From the NCBI GenBank assembly GCA_016933275.1, contig JAFGBI010000332.1, positions 1 to 32,466 on the forward strand: 32,466 nt of DNA, written 5' to 3'. Below the pieces are notes generated by a model. The model saw only the letters and a list, made by a program, of their open reading frames with translations. It was not told the origin of the DNA and did not search any database. Positions 17,901-24,895 of the stretch are shown piece after piece. The translations under genes and the position numbers were made by a program. The first letter of the stretch is position 1; each line of letters opens with the position of its first letter. Source of the stretch: Polyangiaceae bacterium (GTDB taxonomy: Bacteria > Myxococcota_A > Polyangia > Polyangiales > Polyangiaceae).

Positions 17901-20004
17901 CGGACGCCCCGACCGCCACCGCCACGTGCGCGAGCGTGGCGATCGGCCGCGCCAGCGAGGGTTCCAGGTGGTGGCCCTGCTCGGCGGCGGCGCGGGCGGC
18001 GACCCAATCACCCGCGGCGAGGTGCAAATCCGCCGCCACCGCCGACACCACCGCGCGCAGGGTGGGCGAAAGCCGATTGCCGAGGGCGAGCAGCGCCCGC
18101 GCCCGGCCCGCACCGTCGCCGAGCGCGGCCGCGAGCAGCAGGGCCATGCCGCTGGCGATGCCGAGCGACCCTCCCTCGTCGAGGAGACGAGCGACACGGG
18201 CGTAGGCACCGCGGAGATCCTGACGGCGCCGGTCGATGGCACAGAGGGCAAGGACCACGCGCTGCCGATCGCTGACCGAAGGCGTGCGCTCGAGCACACG
18301 CAGCAGCACCCGCTCGAGCCGTTCCTCGTCGCCCACACGACTGAGCGCGCGTTCGAGCATCGTCTCCCACACTCGCTCGCTCGGCGCGCTCACCACGAGC
18401 TCCTCGAGCACCTCGACGTACTCGGCGTGGCGCTCGGGACGCCCGCGCAAGGTGGCCGCCGCCCGGCGGAGGGCCATCGCCCGCTCCCCGTGTCCGGGAA
18501 CGGACAGCACCTTCTCAACCTGGATCAGGGCCTCGGCATGGGCGGCAGACCGCGCCGAGGCCCGCTCGGCCACGGCGACGAGCTCGGGCGAGCTCTGGCC
18601 GAGCGCGGCCATCCGCTCGACGGCCCAGAGGGCGATCGCGGGATCCGCGAGGCGCTGCTCGGCGAGGACCGCGAGCTCGGTGAGACAGGCGGAGCGGTCG
18701 GCGTCCCAGCGCTGGTCGGGAACGCCTCCCACCCTCAGCACCGCCTCGACCAGCACGGTCTGCTCCCGAACCGACGCCGCCTGCCTGCGGATCCGCTCGA
18801 GCGCCTCGGCACAACCCGGGCTCGCCGCGAGCGCATCGACCCACACGTCGAGCGCGCGCTCGGCGCTGGCGAGGGGGCCTTCGAGCAAACGAGCGTAGCC
18901 GACGAGACAGCGCCCGCGGAGTGGATCCTGCGTGCGCTCGACCGTAAGCTCGAGACGCGCGGCCAGGAGCTCGAAGAGCCCGAGCCGCTCGATGAGCTCG
19001 TCGAAGCCGAGGGGACCATCGGATTCCGCGGGCTCGAGCCCGACGGCGCGGAGCGCGCTGTGGGGATCGAGCGCGGCGTCGAGCGCGGCGTCGAGCGCGG
19101 CTCCGAGGGCGCGCGCGAGATCGCCACGGGCCACCGCGTCCGCCATTCGCCAGAGGTGCACCGCGTGGCCGTGAGCGGGGCTCGCGGCCGCGTGTTCGCG
19201 GAGCACCTCGTCGGCAGCGCCAAGGCGCCCGCGTTGGGCGAGCGTGGCCGCGAGCCGCTCGGCCGCCTTCACGTGCGCGGGGGCGATCTCGTAGGCACGC
19301 AGCAGGTCCTCGAACGCGGCGGGGCTCTCCCCCATGGCCTCTCGCCGCTCCGCGGCGTCGAGATAGGCCTGCGCCGCACGCTCCGCGCTCACGCTCCGCG
19401 GCGACCAAGACGCGACGGCGCCCGACAGCTCGAGCGGGACCGGATTCGAGGGATCCAGTTGGGCGGCCTGCTGCAGAGCGTCGAGCACGCCGGTAGCGTC
19501 ACCCGAACGCCCGAGGTGCACGGCGACCCGGGTGAGGATGCGCGCCGCGCGCTCAGACGGCAGCGACTCCACCGAGGGCCGCAGCGCAGCCGCGGCGAGG
19601 GGCAGCTCCCCCAGCCCCGCGAACCACCCGGCGAGCTCCTCTCGGAGCAGGTGGTCCTCCTCGAGCACCAGGGCGCGCCTCGCCAGGCGGGTGGCCGTGT
19701 CGAGCTCCGCCCCGCGGGCCGCCAGCGCCCGGGCGAGACTCACCGCGAGCTGGCGTTCTCCTTCGAGATCCGCCTGGTCAGCGACGCGGCGGAGCTTGGC
19801 TCGCAACGACGCCAGCTCCGCGCGCGGCCCATGACGCCGCGGGAGTGGTCGGCCCGCGTCCCGCCGTTCGAGGGCGAGCGAGCCGACCGACCGCGGGCTG
19901 TCCCGGCCCACCCACTCCGGCGGCGGGAGGGTGCCACGGCGCGGAAGGGGTGCGGCGGATGCGCCGGCCGAGCTTCCGTCATCGGAGGGCGGGCGGTGGG
20001 TCAT
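11941..20004 (-). CDS. Giant TPR protein (2687 aa) with Pro/Ser-rich linker and conserved-looking C-terminal domain
   Basis: Residues about 40-1915 are a long array of degenerate tetratricopeptide-like helical pairs. Examples are ARRALVLEEDHLLREELAGW, AAQLDPSNPVPLELSGAV, WQRAVVLDPESGVEVLARDL and ARWGQLAECDPNDLDALGAL, with the recurrent A-x-x-x-P-x-x pattern of TPRs. Residues about 1920-2290 are a Pro/Ser/Thr-rich linker, probably disordered. Residues about 2300-2687 form a compact C-terminal domain, including FAFHLGMVLAAAMPGHALLCG and ANLAEVLWESMPTRAQRRLRQL. I believe similar domains end other large myxobacterial TPR proteins, but I know no function. There is no signal peptide or membrane helix, so it should be cytoplasmic. 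ATG 20004 is 6 nt after an AATATT and has no Shine-Dalgarno sequence. It is first in a four-gene overlapping unit and may act as a scaffold. A run of 11 G residues interrupts the C-terminal domain codons at 12708-12718. Confidence 0.85.
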   Translation of the reverse strand: MTHRPPSDDGSSAGASAAPLPRRGTLPPPEWVGRDSPRSVGSLALERRDAGRPLPRRHGPRAELASLRAKLRRVADQADLEGERQLAVSLARALAARGAELDTATRLARRALVLEEDHLLREELAGWFAGLGELPLAAAALRPSVESLPSERAARILTRVAVHLGRSGDATGVLDALQQAAQLDPSNPVPLELSGAVASWSPRSVSAERAAQAYLDAAERREAMGESPAAFEDLLRAYEIAPAHVKAAERLAATLAQRGRLGAADEVLREHAAASPAHGHAVHLWRMADAVARGDLARALGAALDAALDAALDPHSALRAVGLEPAESDGPLGFDELIERLGLFELLAARLELTVERTQDPLRGRCLVGYARLLEGPLASAERALDVWVDALAASPGCAEALERIRRQAASVREQTVLVEAVLRVGGVPDQRWDADRSACLTELAVLAEQRLADPAIALWAVERMAALGQSSPELVAVAERASARSAAHAEALIQVEKVLSVPGHGERAMALRRAAATLRGRPERHAEYVEVLEELVVSAPSERVWETMLERALSRVGDEERLERVLLRVLERTPSVSDRQRVVLALCAIDRRRQDLRGAYARVARLLDEGGSLGIASGMALLLAAALGDGAGRARALLALGNRLSPTLRAVVSAVAADLHLAAGDWVAARAAAEQGHHLEPSLARPIATLAHVAVAVGASDLAVAVERAMGVLVPRAAHCEALARVLGEAGEGEVALAWTQRWLALRPGDPRAAAALLAAATRHGDVPRLADALGWLLAQPQPIADLLEPVCAALLRLAELEPARTSALTRRAIDVMGPRAPLLRDAALKIADLLGEPGLAIVTFERWLAAGLTGDARAQVLLDLGRRRRAVGDADGAARCLVRALSEGADPADVLAEVETALPPRTADGEIALLEARAEALSALSGVDLHGAAEAWREYGAAIWDLAGDSEGAVRAWQRAVVLDPESGVEVLARDLVTFGGTDDAIQCLIAYAETRTDDATVSRIYTAAGAVALDGGRAETALAWAIRALERNPSDAGALAVAERAASPEHVAELERAYELIAAAALGCYGERAAHYRAARQLERRDAVERAFAHAVAAFEAVPAQGVSFVLMARLAERTGEHAEMIRAIERVASTTLSDSVRAQWMERAAAFAGQGPEGRRQRVEVLFRALTLRPDVTSVRHLASAAAEAIAGDPEEREIIGLRYARAVRELAPALEGADGARISIELALGAFGPIGDPPLGGEALLRALDCDAAVDEYAALMPHCHAIADDASLGGALVARAAALASAAWSNLGRAALDLAVAVAGRRGERTVVARLLLSASARDTDDTALAARAAVAVHDVGDPALVAALMESLPEARRVSALVEVARAAEARGDLAAAIETLERALTAPRLEVSERDALVDQLGELYVGTARREPLWRMLAAELDRLETLPERRIVLGRRLSASLGAAGRGAEGLGVLTDLRELFPDDPALLRDAVELARQTGDRDAAAVALERLVDLCPDGAERATLLRELAPLLAELEDPRAEARWGQLAECDPNDLDALGALERAAERRGDYETLATLLTRRAGLATGVDEIRRVRLRRAQILEQRLARPDEARSELEDLLGTTGDHLSVLRVLADLHQRLGDELRAAPLWLRASAVARDREEAAGLAQRACDAFLRGNDASDARRVLDGMEQWAPRALVAALRVEVERQGENPLALARALAEHAELSRDSAEKRASLLVEAARLAEAAGEGALALENARQAARLAPTAAAPQLIARLLEYRQRGPGTIEEARITVAELRGIESALGPAQVELRAFLVAEALDVAVGPAAGARELERARAEVGERPLLALGLAERAAGGGDPGAALPSFERALAGDLRGLRVPAAVALAAARAARRALELERALGFVELALTDERTRVRARELEAAIELELHRPPPSPAEPPVPAAADSIHEAVESKRWSEAPIPLTRRSELPTARRSARTQPSPSSIGSPPPTPLLPTPRTDSPSTAAASSVEPPTPDSIPPPALGPTAVAEALRPPLGELVDPDQLEVPRAPEQEPSPNTVHGSPTSDARTAAASEKPSTTPPSPPRTPRMSARPAPQRAVRTSVPPPAALATPPPPVFSPRGSPAPSSPGGPPVPPSRARGPDGGPASPPPPSQVGTSRAPPHSSADPSSTTVAPTLASPPTEPGRSTPSTAPTRSTPPPMVLVATCPTSEHTLLSATMPTAGDAPEPVTQTLPLLPSTAEPSPPRRTLVIPTLSAEAEADHGTTLSSVTAPDVTVELPAVAKPAASTPARSDRGQTMDLSPLPRPAARERPGRPARAGSAAVGDSVPSFGGDDAALARQFDAGSIAAGLALVHRWEGHRERARDRVAICRKLVLLAPGDPGLLERLQLAAIDDSNPVYATAIEHLRHAVLDEPHAPPPLTAQPEQPERVRLMLFREGGGVQEALTLVWESASHIFRREPSAYGVTGVERVPFWAPSAVARVYAAAARVLGINAPLFQRRALGDITLSVALLQQPSVIVTGELSAPSPEFAFHLGMVLAAAMPGHALLCGVPEDQARSVLKALAMAFGPPSASRSGLTAVANLAEVLWESMPTRAQRRLRQLCDHSEGLVYESAMAEVRAATRRAGLFVTGDFRVAVQEVAAELGLSLERGLAAACAASPDIFDLYRLATSPEYAESRWQPPRQVPRSPEGTWLV
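12708..12718. repeat. Homopolymer of 11 C (G on coding strand) in the giant TPR gene
   Basis: An uninterrupted tract of eleven C (plus strand) encodes the Gly run in FREGGGVQEAL, inside the C-terminal domain. The frame on both sides is coherent, so the tract length as given keeps the gene open. A one-base change would truncate the last roughly 250 residues and uncouple the downstream start. Confidence 0.9.
19067..19102. repeat. Three 12-bp tandem repeats in the giant TPR gene
   Basis: The unit TCGAGCGCGGCG occurs three times in a row (the last copy ends in T). On the coding strand it encodes AALDAALDAALD in a helical part of the TPR array. The unit is in frame. Confidence 0.85.
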
Positions 20005-20142
20005 GGAGGGAATATTGCGCCGGCGCGCGGAGGAAAACGCCGGCGTGCCTAGAGTACAGTGAAACCGGGGCTTGTCCCCAGAGTCCGATGCGTTCTAGCC
20101 TTCTGCCCCGGAGCGCGGGGCCCCCCGCGTCGGAGGTACACC
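20005..20142. promoter_or_regulatory. Divergent promoter region between giant TPR operon and TPR-PEGA gene
   Basis: 138 bp between two divergent starts. Toward the minus strand, AATATT at 20011-20016 ends 6 nt before ATG 20004. This resembles the TATATT in front of the threonine synthase gene and points to leaderless transcription. Toward the plus strand, TAGAGT at 20050-20055 is a possible -10 leading to a leader of about 80 nt with small GC hairpins, such as GGGGCTTGTCCCC. GGAGG at 20132-20136 is a strong ribosome binding site for ATG 20143. No operator was identified. Confidence 0.4.
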
Positions 20143-21219
20143 ATGCGCAACCTGTCCGAATCGTCCTACTCGGCCCGCCTGCTGGCGGGCGTGACCGTCG
20201 CCGCTCTGGCGTCGGCATTCCTCCTGGCCCCAGTGCCGGCAGCGGCCCAGCCGGCGGACCAGGCCAAGCCCGCGGAACCCGCCAAGAAGCCCGAGCCCGA
20301 CTGGAAGACGAAGAATGCGGCCCGAAAAGCCTACCAGGAGGGCCAAAAGGCCTACAACGACGGCAAGTACGAGGAAGCGGCGCAGGGATTCCGCACCGCC
20401 AACGAGACGCTGCCCTCGGCTCACGCCCAGTACTGGTACGCGATGGCCCTCGACAAGTCGGATCCGGACGACGCCAAGCTCGCCGAGAAGATCGCCGCCT
20501 TCGAGGCCTACCTCGCCGACCCCGAGGCGGAGAAGGTCGGGGCCGATATCTTCCCGCAGGCCAAGGCTCGACTCGAGGAGCTGAAGGCGAAGGCACCGGG
20601 AACCGTAGCCGTGACCTTCTCGCCTGAGGGCGCGAAGGTCAGCGTGGATGGCGTGGAGCAGGAAGGGGCATCTCCCCTCAGCCTCACCCTCCCGCCAGGG
20701 ACGCACAAGATCGCAGTGGCGGCCGATGGCTACCTGCCCAAAGAGGTGGAGCTTACGGTGGCTGGCTCGCAAGCGGTCGAGCAGAGCATCGTGCTCGAAG
20801 CGGAACCGCCACCCCCGCCGCCGGAGGAGCCGGCAGCGCCGCCGCCGCCACCCCCGCCACCCCCGCCGCCTCCGGAGGAGCCGAGCAAGGTGCCGGCCTA
20901 CGTCACGCTCGGCATCGCGGGAGCGGGTGTCGTCGTTGGTTCGATCTTCGGCGTGATGGCCCTCAACAAGAAGGCCGACTTCGACGATAGCCCCACGGCG
21001 GACACCGCGGACAAGGTCGAGCGCAACGCCCTCATCGCGGACATGTCGTTCGGCGTCGCCATCACGCTCGGTGTGACCGGGATCGTCCTGCTGACCAGCG
21101 ACGAAGCGGCGGACACGACGGCCCGCCGCCTCGAGCGCCTCCCCAAGCAAGCCAAGGTCCAGGTGGCTCCCTATGCGTCGCCGTTCGGCGGCGGCGCCAT
21201 GGCCCGGCTCCGCTTCTAG
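20143..21219 (+). CDS. TPR-PEGA membrane protein
   Basis: 358 aa. ATG 20143 was chosen because GGAGG lies 7 nt upstream and it yields a proper signal peptide (hydrophobic 13-30, cleavage near AAA-Q36). Residues about 55-150 contain TPR-like helices (ARKAYQEGQKAYNDGKYEEAAQGFRTANETLPSAHAQYWYAMAL). Residues about 155-220 are a PEGA domain (AVTFSPEGAKVSVDGVEQEGASPLSLTLPPGTHKIAVAADGY), a small beta domain found in surface proteins. A Pro/Glu-rich linker (about 223-255) precedes two hydrophobic helices (about 260-282 and 310-330), then a short basic tail. The TPR-PEGA part is thus probably periplasmic and tethered by two C-terminal membrane segments. Its role is unknown; proteins of this design are abundant in myxobacteria. 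The gene at 30979 has the same layout. It is divergent from the giant TPR operon and ended by a strong hairpin. Confidence 0.85.
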   Translation: MRNLSESSYSARLLAGVTVAALASAFLLAPVPAAAQPADQAKPAEPAKKPEPDWKTKNAARKAYQEGQKAYNDGKYEEAAQGFRTANETLPSAHAQYWYAMALDKSDPDDAKLAEKIAAFEAYLADPEAEKVGADIFPQAKARLEELKAKAPGTVAVTFSPEGAKVSVDGVEQEGASPLSLTLPPGTHKIAVAADGYLPKEVELTVAGSQAVEQSIVLEAEPPPPPPEEPAAPPPPPPPPPPPPEEPSKVPAYVTLGIAGAGVVVGSIFGVMALNKKADFDDSPTADTADKVERNALIADMSFGVAITLGVTGIVLLTSDEAADTTARRLERLPKQAKVQVAPYASPFGGGAMARLRF

Positions 21220-21239
21220 TCGACCATCGGCTCCAATCG

Positions 21240-21281
21240 CTGCCCCTCGGTGCACCGGCCGGAACGGTGTCCGAGGGGCAG
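21240..21281 (+). terminator. Terminator-like hairpin after the TPR-PEGA gene
   Basis: CTGCCCCTCGG (21240-21250) pairs perfectly with CCGAGGGGCAG (21271-21281), and the interior continues with CACCG/CGGTG around a short loop. It starts about 20 nt past the stop at 21219. The downstream sequence is only modestly T-rich (TCCCTTGT), as often seen for terminators in GC-rich bacteria. Confidence 0.6.
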
Positions 21282-21290
21282 TCCCTTGTC

Positions 21291-21406
21291 TGGAGCACCG
21301 ATCAGGTCGCCGACAGCAACGGCAGCGCTGGAAACGCGTCGGTGCGAGGCGAGGACGCTTTCCCAGCGCTGCCTCTGGAGAGGCCTGCTGCCGGTCCGGT
21401 GCTCTA
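21291..21406. other. Multi-stem structured element between convergent genes
   Basis: An outer stem TGGAGCACCG (21291-21300) pairs with CGGTGCTCTA (21397-21406, one G-U). Inside it, GGCAGCGCTGG (21321-21331) pairs perfectly with CCAGCGCTGCC (21363-21373). That stem extends inward through AAA/TTT and GCGTC/GACGC with one bulged C on each side, giving about 19 bp. A smaller CCTC/GAGG stem follows. The nested layout is more elaborate than a terminator and could be a structured RNA, a repeat element of the REP/BIME kind, or a double terminator. No promoter was identified for it. Confidence 0.45.
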
Positions 21407-21421
21407 GGTCGTTGATCTGTC

Positions 21422-21444
21422 GCAACAAACAACCCGTTTGTTGC
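21422..21444 (-). terminator. Terminator-like hairpin after the DUF362 gene
   Basis: GCAACAAAC (21422-21430) and GTTTGTTGC (21436-21444) form a perfect 9-bp stem with a 5-nt loop, about 15 nt beyond the stop of the minus-strand gene at 21459. It is notably AT-rich for this genome. There is no T tract on the minus strand beyond it. Confidence 0.5.
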
Positions 21445-21458
21445 TCCGGGGAGTGTCT

Positions 21459-22685
21459 TCAAGGGACCGGGTCGGGATCGGGGTCGGGGTCCTCGGGAGC
21501 GCCAGTCACGGCGCGGAGGATGGAGCTGCCGACGGGAGGGCAGCCGGAGACGAAGATGCCGTTGGCGCGGTGCATCCGGGTACAGTTGCCGATGCAGAGG
21601 GTTCCGGGGTGGACGTGCTCGATCCCCTTGCCGATCGCCACGATGATGGGGCGCCGGTCGGGGAAGTACTCGACGAGCTCCTTCCCATAGCGCCGGAGGA
21701 AGAGCATCAAGGTCGACTGGCAAGCACTGCACGAGGCCTCGTCGAGCACCTTCACCCCAGGGAAGGCGACGGCGAGGTTCTCGGGAACGGGGGCGAAATC
21801 GGCGGCGAAGCGGGCGAAGTCCGCGGGAGCGACGCGGATCCGCCCGAGATCGATCACGCCATAGCCGCGCGCGGCGCCGAGGCGGAGGTGCGCGATCGCC
21901 TCCGCCTGACGCCCCATCAGGCGACAGGCGACGGCGTCCACCGCGTAGGCGTCCGCGCCCGCCACGAACACGCCCAAGGAGCGCGCCGTGCCGGCACTGG
22001 GGCCGAGCCCCTCCATACCGACGCCCCCGTCCATCAGGGAGAGCTGGGGGCGCAGCACCGCGGACATGTCGGCGATCGCGACGTCCAGCGAGCGCTCCGT
22101 GTGACCCGGCACCGGCGGGAGCATGTGAAGCTCGACCTTGCTCCGACGCCAGAGCGCTCCCTTCATGTTCTTCACCGCGAGGGTCACGCCCGTGTGCATG
22201 TGCGTCTTCATCACCGGAACGGACACCACGAGATCGTGCTCCAACACCTCTGGACAGACCCGCAGACGATCGAGCGCGACGCCCTCGGGAAGCATCACTT
22301 CGACGTAGCGCCGGGCGTCGAGGTCGAGCACCGGGCACCCGCGGGCCTGCGCCACCGCCGCTACCCCGCTCGCCTCGAGCGCTTCGGTCCGGCGCACGCC
22401 CACGATCGGGCTGTCGCCCACCGACACGCGGGCACCAGCGGCGAGGAAGGCGTCGCACGCCGCAGCCACGACGCGACAATCGGTGACGATCCCGCTGCCG
22501 GAGGGAGCGACCCGACCAGCGTTGGGCTTGATGAGCACGCGACAGCCGCGAGCCGGCCCGAGGTCGAAGGCAGCGAGCGCGGCAAGGGCGGTGGCGTAGG
22601 GATCCTCGCCCTGGGTGACGACCACGCGGGGACGCCCGGGATCGTCCAGGAATGGCGACGGGAGCAGGGAGAACCGCGCGGTCAC
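21459..22685 (-). CDS. DUF362 domain protein with C-terminal cysteine cluster
   Basis: 408 aa from GTG 22685. The body matches the DUF362 pattern: RVLIKPNAGRVAPSGSGIVTD, RVSVGDSPIVG, VVSVPVMKTHMHTGVTLAVKNMKG, then ADAYAVDAVACRLMG. The KTH...VKNMKG motif is typical of this family, whose members are often linked to Fe-S clusters. The C terminus has CSAC (about 319-322), CIGNC (about 364-368) and a Cys near 382, spaced suitably to bind a metal or cluster. The protein ends in an acidic Pro tail (PDPDPDPVP). The enzymatic role is unknown. The gene starts 51 nt after the threonine synthase stop on the same strand, so the two are probably co-transcribed, though no functional link is obvious. It is followed by the hairpin at 21422-21444. 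Confidence 0.82.
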   Translation of the reverse strand: MTARFSLLPSPFLDDPGRPRVVVTQGEDPYATALAALAAFDLGPARGCRVLIKPNAGRVAPSGSGIVTDCRVVAAACDAFLAAGARVSVGDSPIVGVRRTEALEASGVAAVAQARGCPVLDLDARRYVEVMLPEGVALDRLRVCPEVLEHDLVVSVPVMKTHMHTGVTLAVKNMKGALWRRSKVELHMLPPVPGHTERSLDVAIADMSAVLRPQLSLMDGGVGMEGLGPSAGTARSLGVFVAGADAYAVDAVACRLMGRQAEAIAHLRLGAARGYGVIDLGRIRVAPADFARFAADFAPVPENLAVAFPGVKVLDEASCSACQSTLMLFLRRYGKELVEYFPDRRPIIVAIGKGIEHVHPGTLCIGNCTRMHRANGIFVSGCPPVGSSILRAVTGAPEDPDPDPDPVP

Positions 22686-22736
22686 GTCGATGTCCCGTTC
22701 ATGCCCCTCGGACGGGTGGCGACCGGCCGCATCTCG

Positions 22737-24059
22737 TCAGGCGAAGCGACGCGTGATGGCGTCAACCACCTGCCCGAGATCGGCGTCGAGCATCACGGGG
22801 GGGTTCTTGTGGTTCGAGGTCACGCTGTCGATCGAGCTCTCGTGGTACCTGACCTTGAATTCGGTGAACTTGAGGCCGTTGGCGGTGGAGACGACCACGA
22901 CGCGCTCGTGCGGTTGGATGGTACCGCGCGCCACGAGCTTCTCCAGGGCGACGAGGGCGACGGCGGTGTGAGGACAGGTGTAAAGGCCGGTGCGATCCGC
23001 GCGGGCGGCAGCGTCGCAGAGCTCTTGCTCGCTCGCCTGCTCGACGACCCCCTTCATCTCGAGCAACGCGCGCAGCGCCCGCGGGGCGCTCACGGGGTTG
23101 CCGATCTGGATGGCGCTCGCCTGGGTGGGGCGGGCCTGAACGGGATCCACCGCGGATTTCCCAGCCTGCCAGGCGAGGTAGAGCGGGTTGGCGTGCTCGG
23201 CCTGGGCCATCACCAGACGCGGCATCCGTTCGATGACGCCGAGCTTCAGCATGAGGTCGAAGCCTCGGAACAGCGCCCACGCATTGCCGAGGTTCCCGCT
23301 CGGGAGGATCACCCAGTCAGGGGCCTTCCAGTTGAACTGCTGCACGATCTCGACAGCGACCGTCTTCTGCCCCTCGATCCGGAGCGGGTTCATCGAATTC
23401 GCGAGGTAGATGATCCCCTCCTCCGCGAGGCGCTGCACGATGGCCATGCAACCGTCGAAGTCCGTGTCGAGCCCGAGCACGAGCGCTCCGTGCGCGAGCG
23501 GCTGGACGAGCTGAGCCACCGAGATCTTGCCGCGGGGGAGGAGGACGACCACGGGGAGCCCAGCCGCCGCGCCGTAGGCCGCGAGCGCCGCGCTGGTATC
23601 GCCGGTAGACGCGCAGCCGACCGCCTTGATCCTCAGGCCTTGGTGAACGGCCATGTTGACGACGCTCACCAGCACGGTCATCCCGAGATCCTTGAACGAC
23701 CCCGAGTGGCTGTTTCCGCAGAGCTTGACCCAGAGATCGGAGAGGCCGAGCGTCTTACCATAGCGCTCGGCCCAGAACAGGTTCGTGCCCCCCTCGTACA
23801 TCGACACGATGAGCTCGTCGGGCACCGAGGGCATGACCCACTCGCGCTTGCCCCACACACCGGAGCCATAGGGCCAGGCCGAGGTGCGGTAGCGGGTGTC
23901 GAAGACCGCTCGCCACTCGGCACCGCTCCGGTCACGGAGGGCTTCGATATCGTGCACGACCTCGAGCAGCCCACCGTTCGGCGAGCGATAGATGGGCTGG
24001 GTCACGGGCCAGGAACCGGCACCGCCATCGAAGCAACCGAACGTGGCAGAGTAGGGCAC
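22737..24059 (-). CDS. thrC: Threonine synthase
   Basis: 440 aa from GTG 24059; the frame is open to 24737, but that 226-residue extension is Arg/Gly/Pro-rich and not protein-like. The protein converts O-phosphohomoserine to threonine with pyridoxal phosphate (fold type II). [14 protein letters not shown] carries the Schiff-base Lys123. [17 protein letters not shown] (151 onward) is the loop that binds the cofactor phosphate. [26 protein letters not shown] and [12 protein letters not shown] are further hallmarks. Other fold-II enzymes (cysteate synthase, threonine dehydratase) are alternatives, but the SFKD motif and overall length fit ThrC best. A TATATT lies 7 nt before the start and there is no Shine-Dalgarno sequence, so the mRNA may be leaderless. 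DUF362 follows 51 nt downstream. No leader-peptide attenuator was seen. Confidence 0.9.
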   Translation of the reverse strand: MPYSATFGCFDGGAGSWPVTQPIYRSPNGGLLEVVHDIEALRDRSGAEWRAVFDTRYRTSAWPYGSGVWGKREWVMPSVPDELIVSMYEGGTNLFWAERYGKTLGLSDLWVKLCGNSHSGSFKDLGMTVLVSVVNMAVHQGLRIKAVGCASTGDTSAALAAYGAAAGLPVVVLLPRGKISVAQLVQPLAHGALVLGLDTDFDGCMAIVQRLAEEGIIYLANSMNPLRIEGQKTVAVEIVQQFNWKAPDWVILPSGNLGNAWALFRGFDLMLKLGVIERMPRLVMAQAEHANPLYLAWQAGKSAVDPVQARPTQASAIQIGNPVSAPRALRALLEMKGVVEQASEQELCDAAARADRTGLYTCPHTAVALVALEKLVARGTIQPHERVVVVSTANGLKFTEFKVRYHESSIDSVTSNHKNPPVMLDADLGQVVDAITRRFA

Positions 24060-24066
24060 GGCGCGG

Positions 24067-24072
24067 AATATA
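24067..24072 (-). promoter_or_regulatory. Candidate -10 element of thrC
   Basis: TATATT on the minus strand ends 7 nt upstream of GTG 24059. In this GC-rich context an AT hexamer at this spacing is conspicuous and would place the transcription start at about the start codon. No clear -35 box is visible. Confidence 0.4.
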
Positions 24073-24895
24073 TCTGGAAGCCTCCGGAAATCGAGCGCAG
24101 CCGCTGGGAACGCTGGCTGCGCGGGCCAGCAAGCGCATTTTTCACGGTGCCCGCGCGCAGCGAGACTCGGCGTTGGCGCACCGATCGGCGGCGACCAAGC
24201 GGCCGCCATGGCCCGCCGCAGCGGGGCTCTTCGCAGCCTCATCCTGGCTTCGCCCCGTGCCTCGCGATCGGTCGTCGACGTGAGGCGACCGCCACTCGCT
24301 AAGGTCACACCACCGGTTCTTTGGGAGCTTACACCGTACCAGCCCCGAGGAGTCCTCTGCCAGATTCGGTCAAGCTCGCGCTGCCCGAAGACCACCGGTC
24401 CCAGACCCGCACCCGACCCGGAGATGATACGACCGGATCTCGGCGTTCCTTCCCCTCGGTCACCTCGGCGCGCGCCGCCCGGGCGATGTCCCGTCTCCCG
24501 AACGAACCACGACCAGCCGGGAGCCGAGACGCCGCGCCTCGGACTACCGCCAGCCTTGGCTCGCGGGTGATGACCCCCGCCCGGATCGAACCGGGGCCTT
24601 GGGCAGAATCCATCGCTTCGATCCGTAAGGGCAAGACAAGGGTGCCCACCCAAAGCTTCTGAGTGGCAATGTCCGGCCCACGGCCTACCTGCTCGGCCAA
24701 TGACCGGCTGGCTCCGCCACGCTCGCAACAGACCCACGGTTCCGGACGCGGGGTTCCATCGGCGAGGCCGCTGGTGATCCGCCGACGGTCGTGGGTAGAG
24801 TAGTTGCTCGCACTTCCCCCGTGACCGCCGCCGAGATCAGAGGTCTCGCCAATAGCCCTCTTGCCACCTCGAACCGTCTCGACAATCGTCCACTC
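24073..24895. other. Intergenic region between thrC and the tautomerase gene
   Basis: More than 800 bp between two divergent genes. The open frames on both strands have biased, low-information composition (Arg, Gly, Pro, Ser) and no motif, and none has a convincing start. TAGAGT near 24797 could be a -10 element for the plus-strand gene. Nothing else is supportable. The region may hold decayed sequence or a large regulatory spacer. Confidence 0.4.

Noticed and set aside
15781..20052. 1423-codon open frame on the plus strand antisense to the giant TPR gene
   Set aside because: High GC makes stop codons rare on the opposite strand. The translation is Arg/Gly/Glu-rich with no repeats or motifs, while the minus frame has clear TPR periodicity and coupled neighbours.
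21438..24302. 954-codon plus-strand open frame over DUF362 and thrC
   Set aside because: It spans two real minus-strand genes and their spacer, with Arg/His/Glu-rich composition typical of antisense frames.
24060..24737. 226-residue N-terminal extension of threonine synthase
   Set aside because: The composition is not protein-like, ThrC homologues do not have it, and a promoter-like TATATT lies right before GTG 24059.
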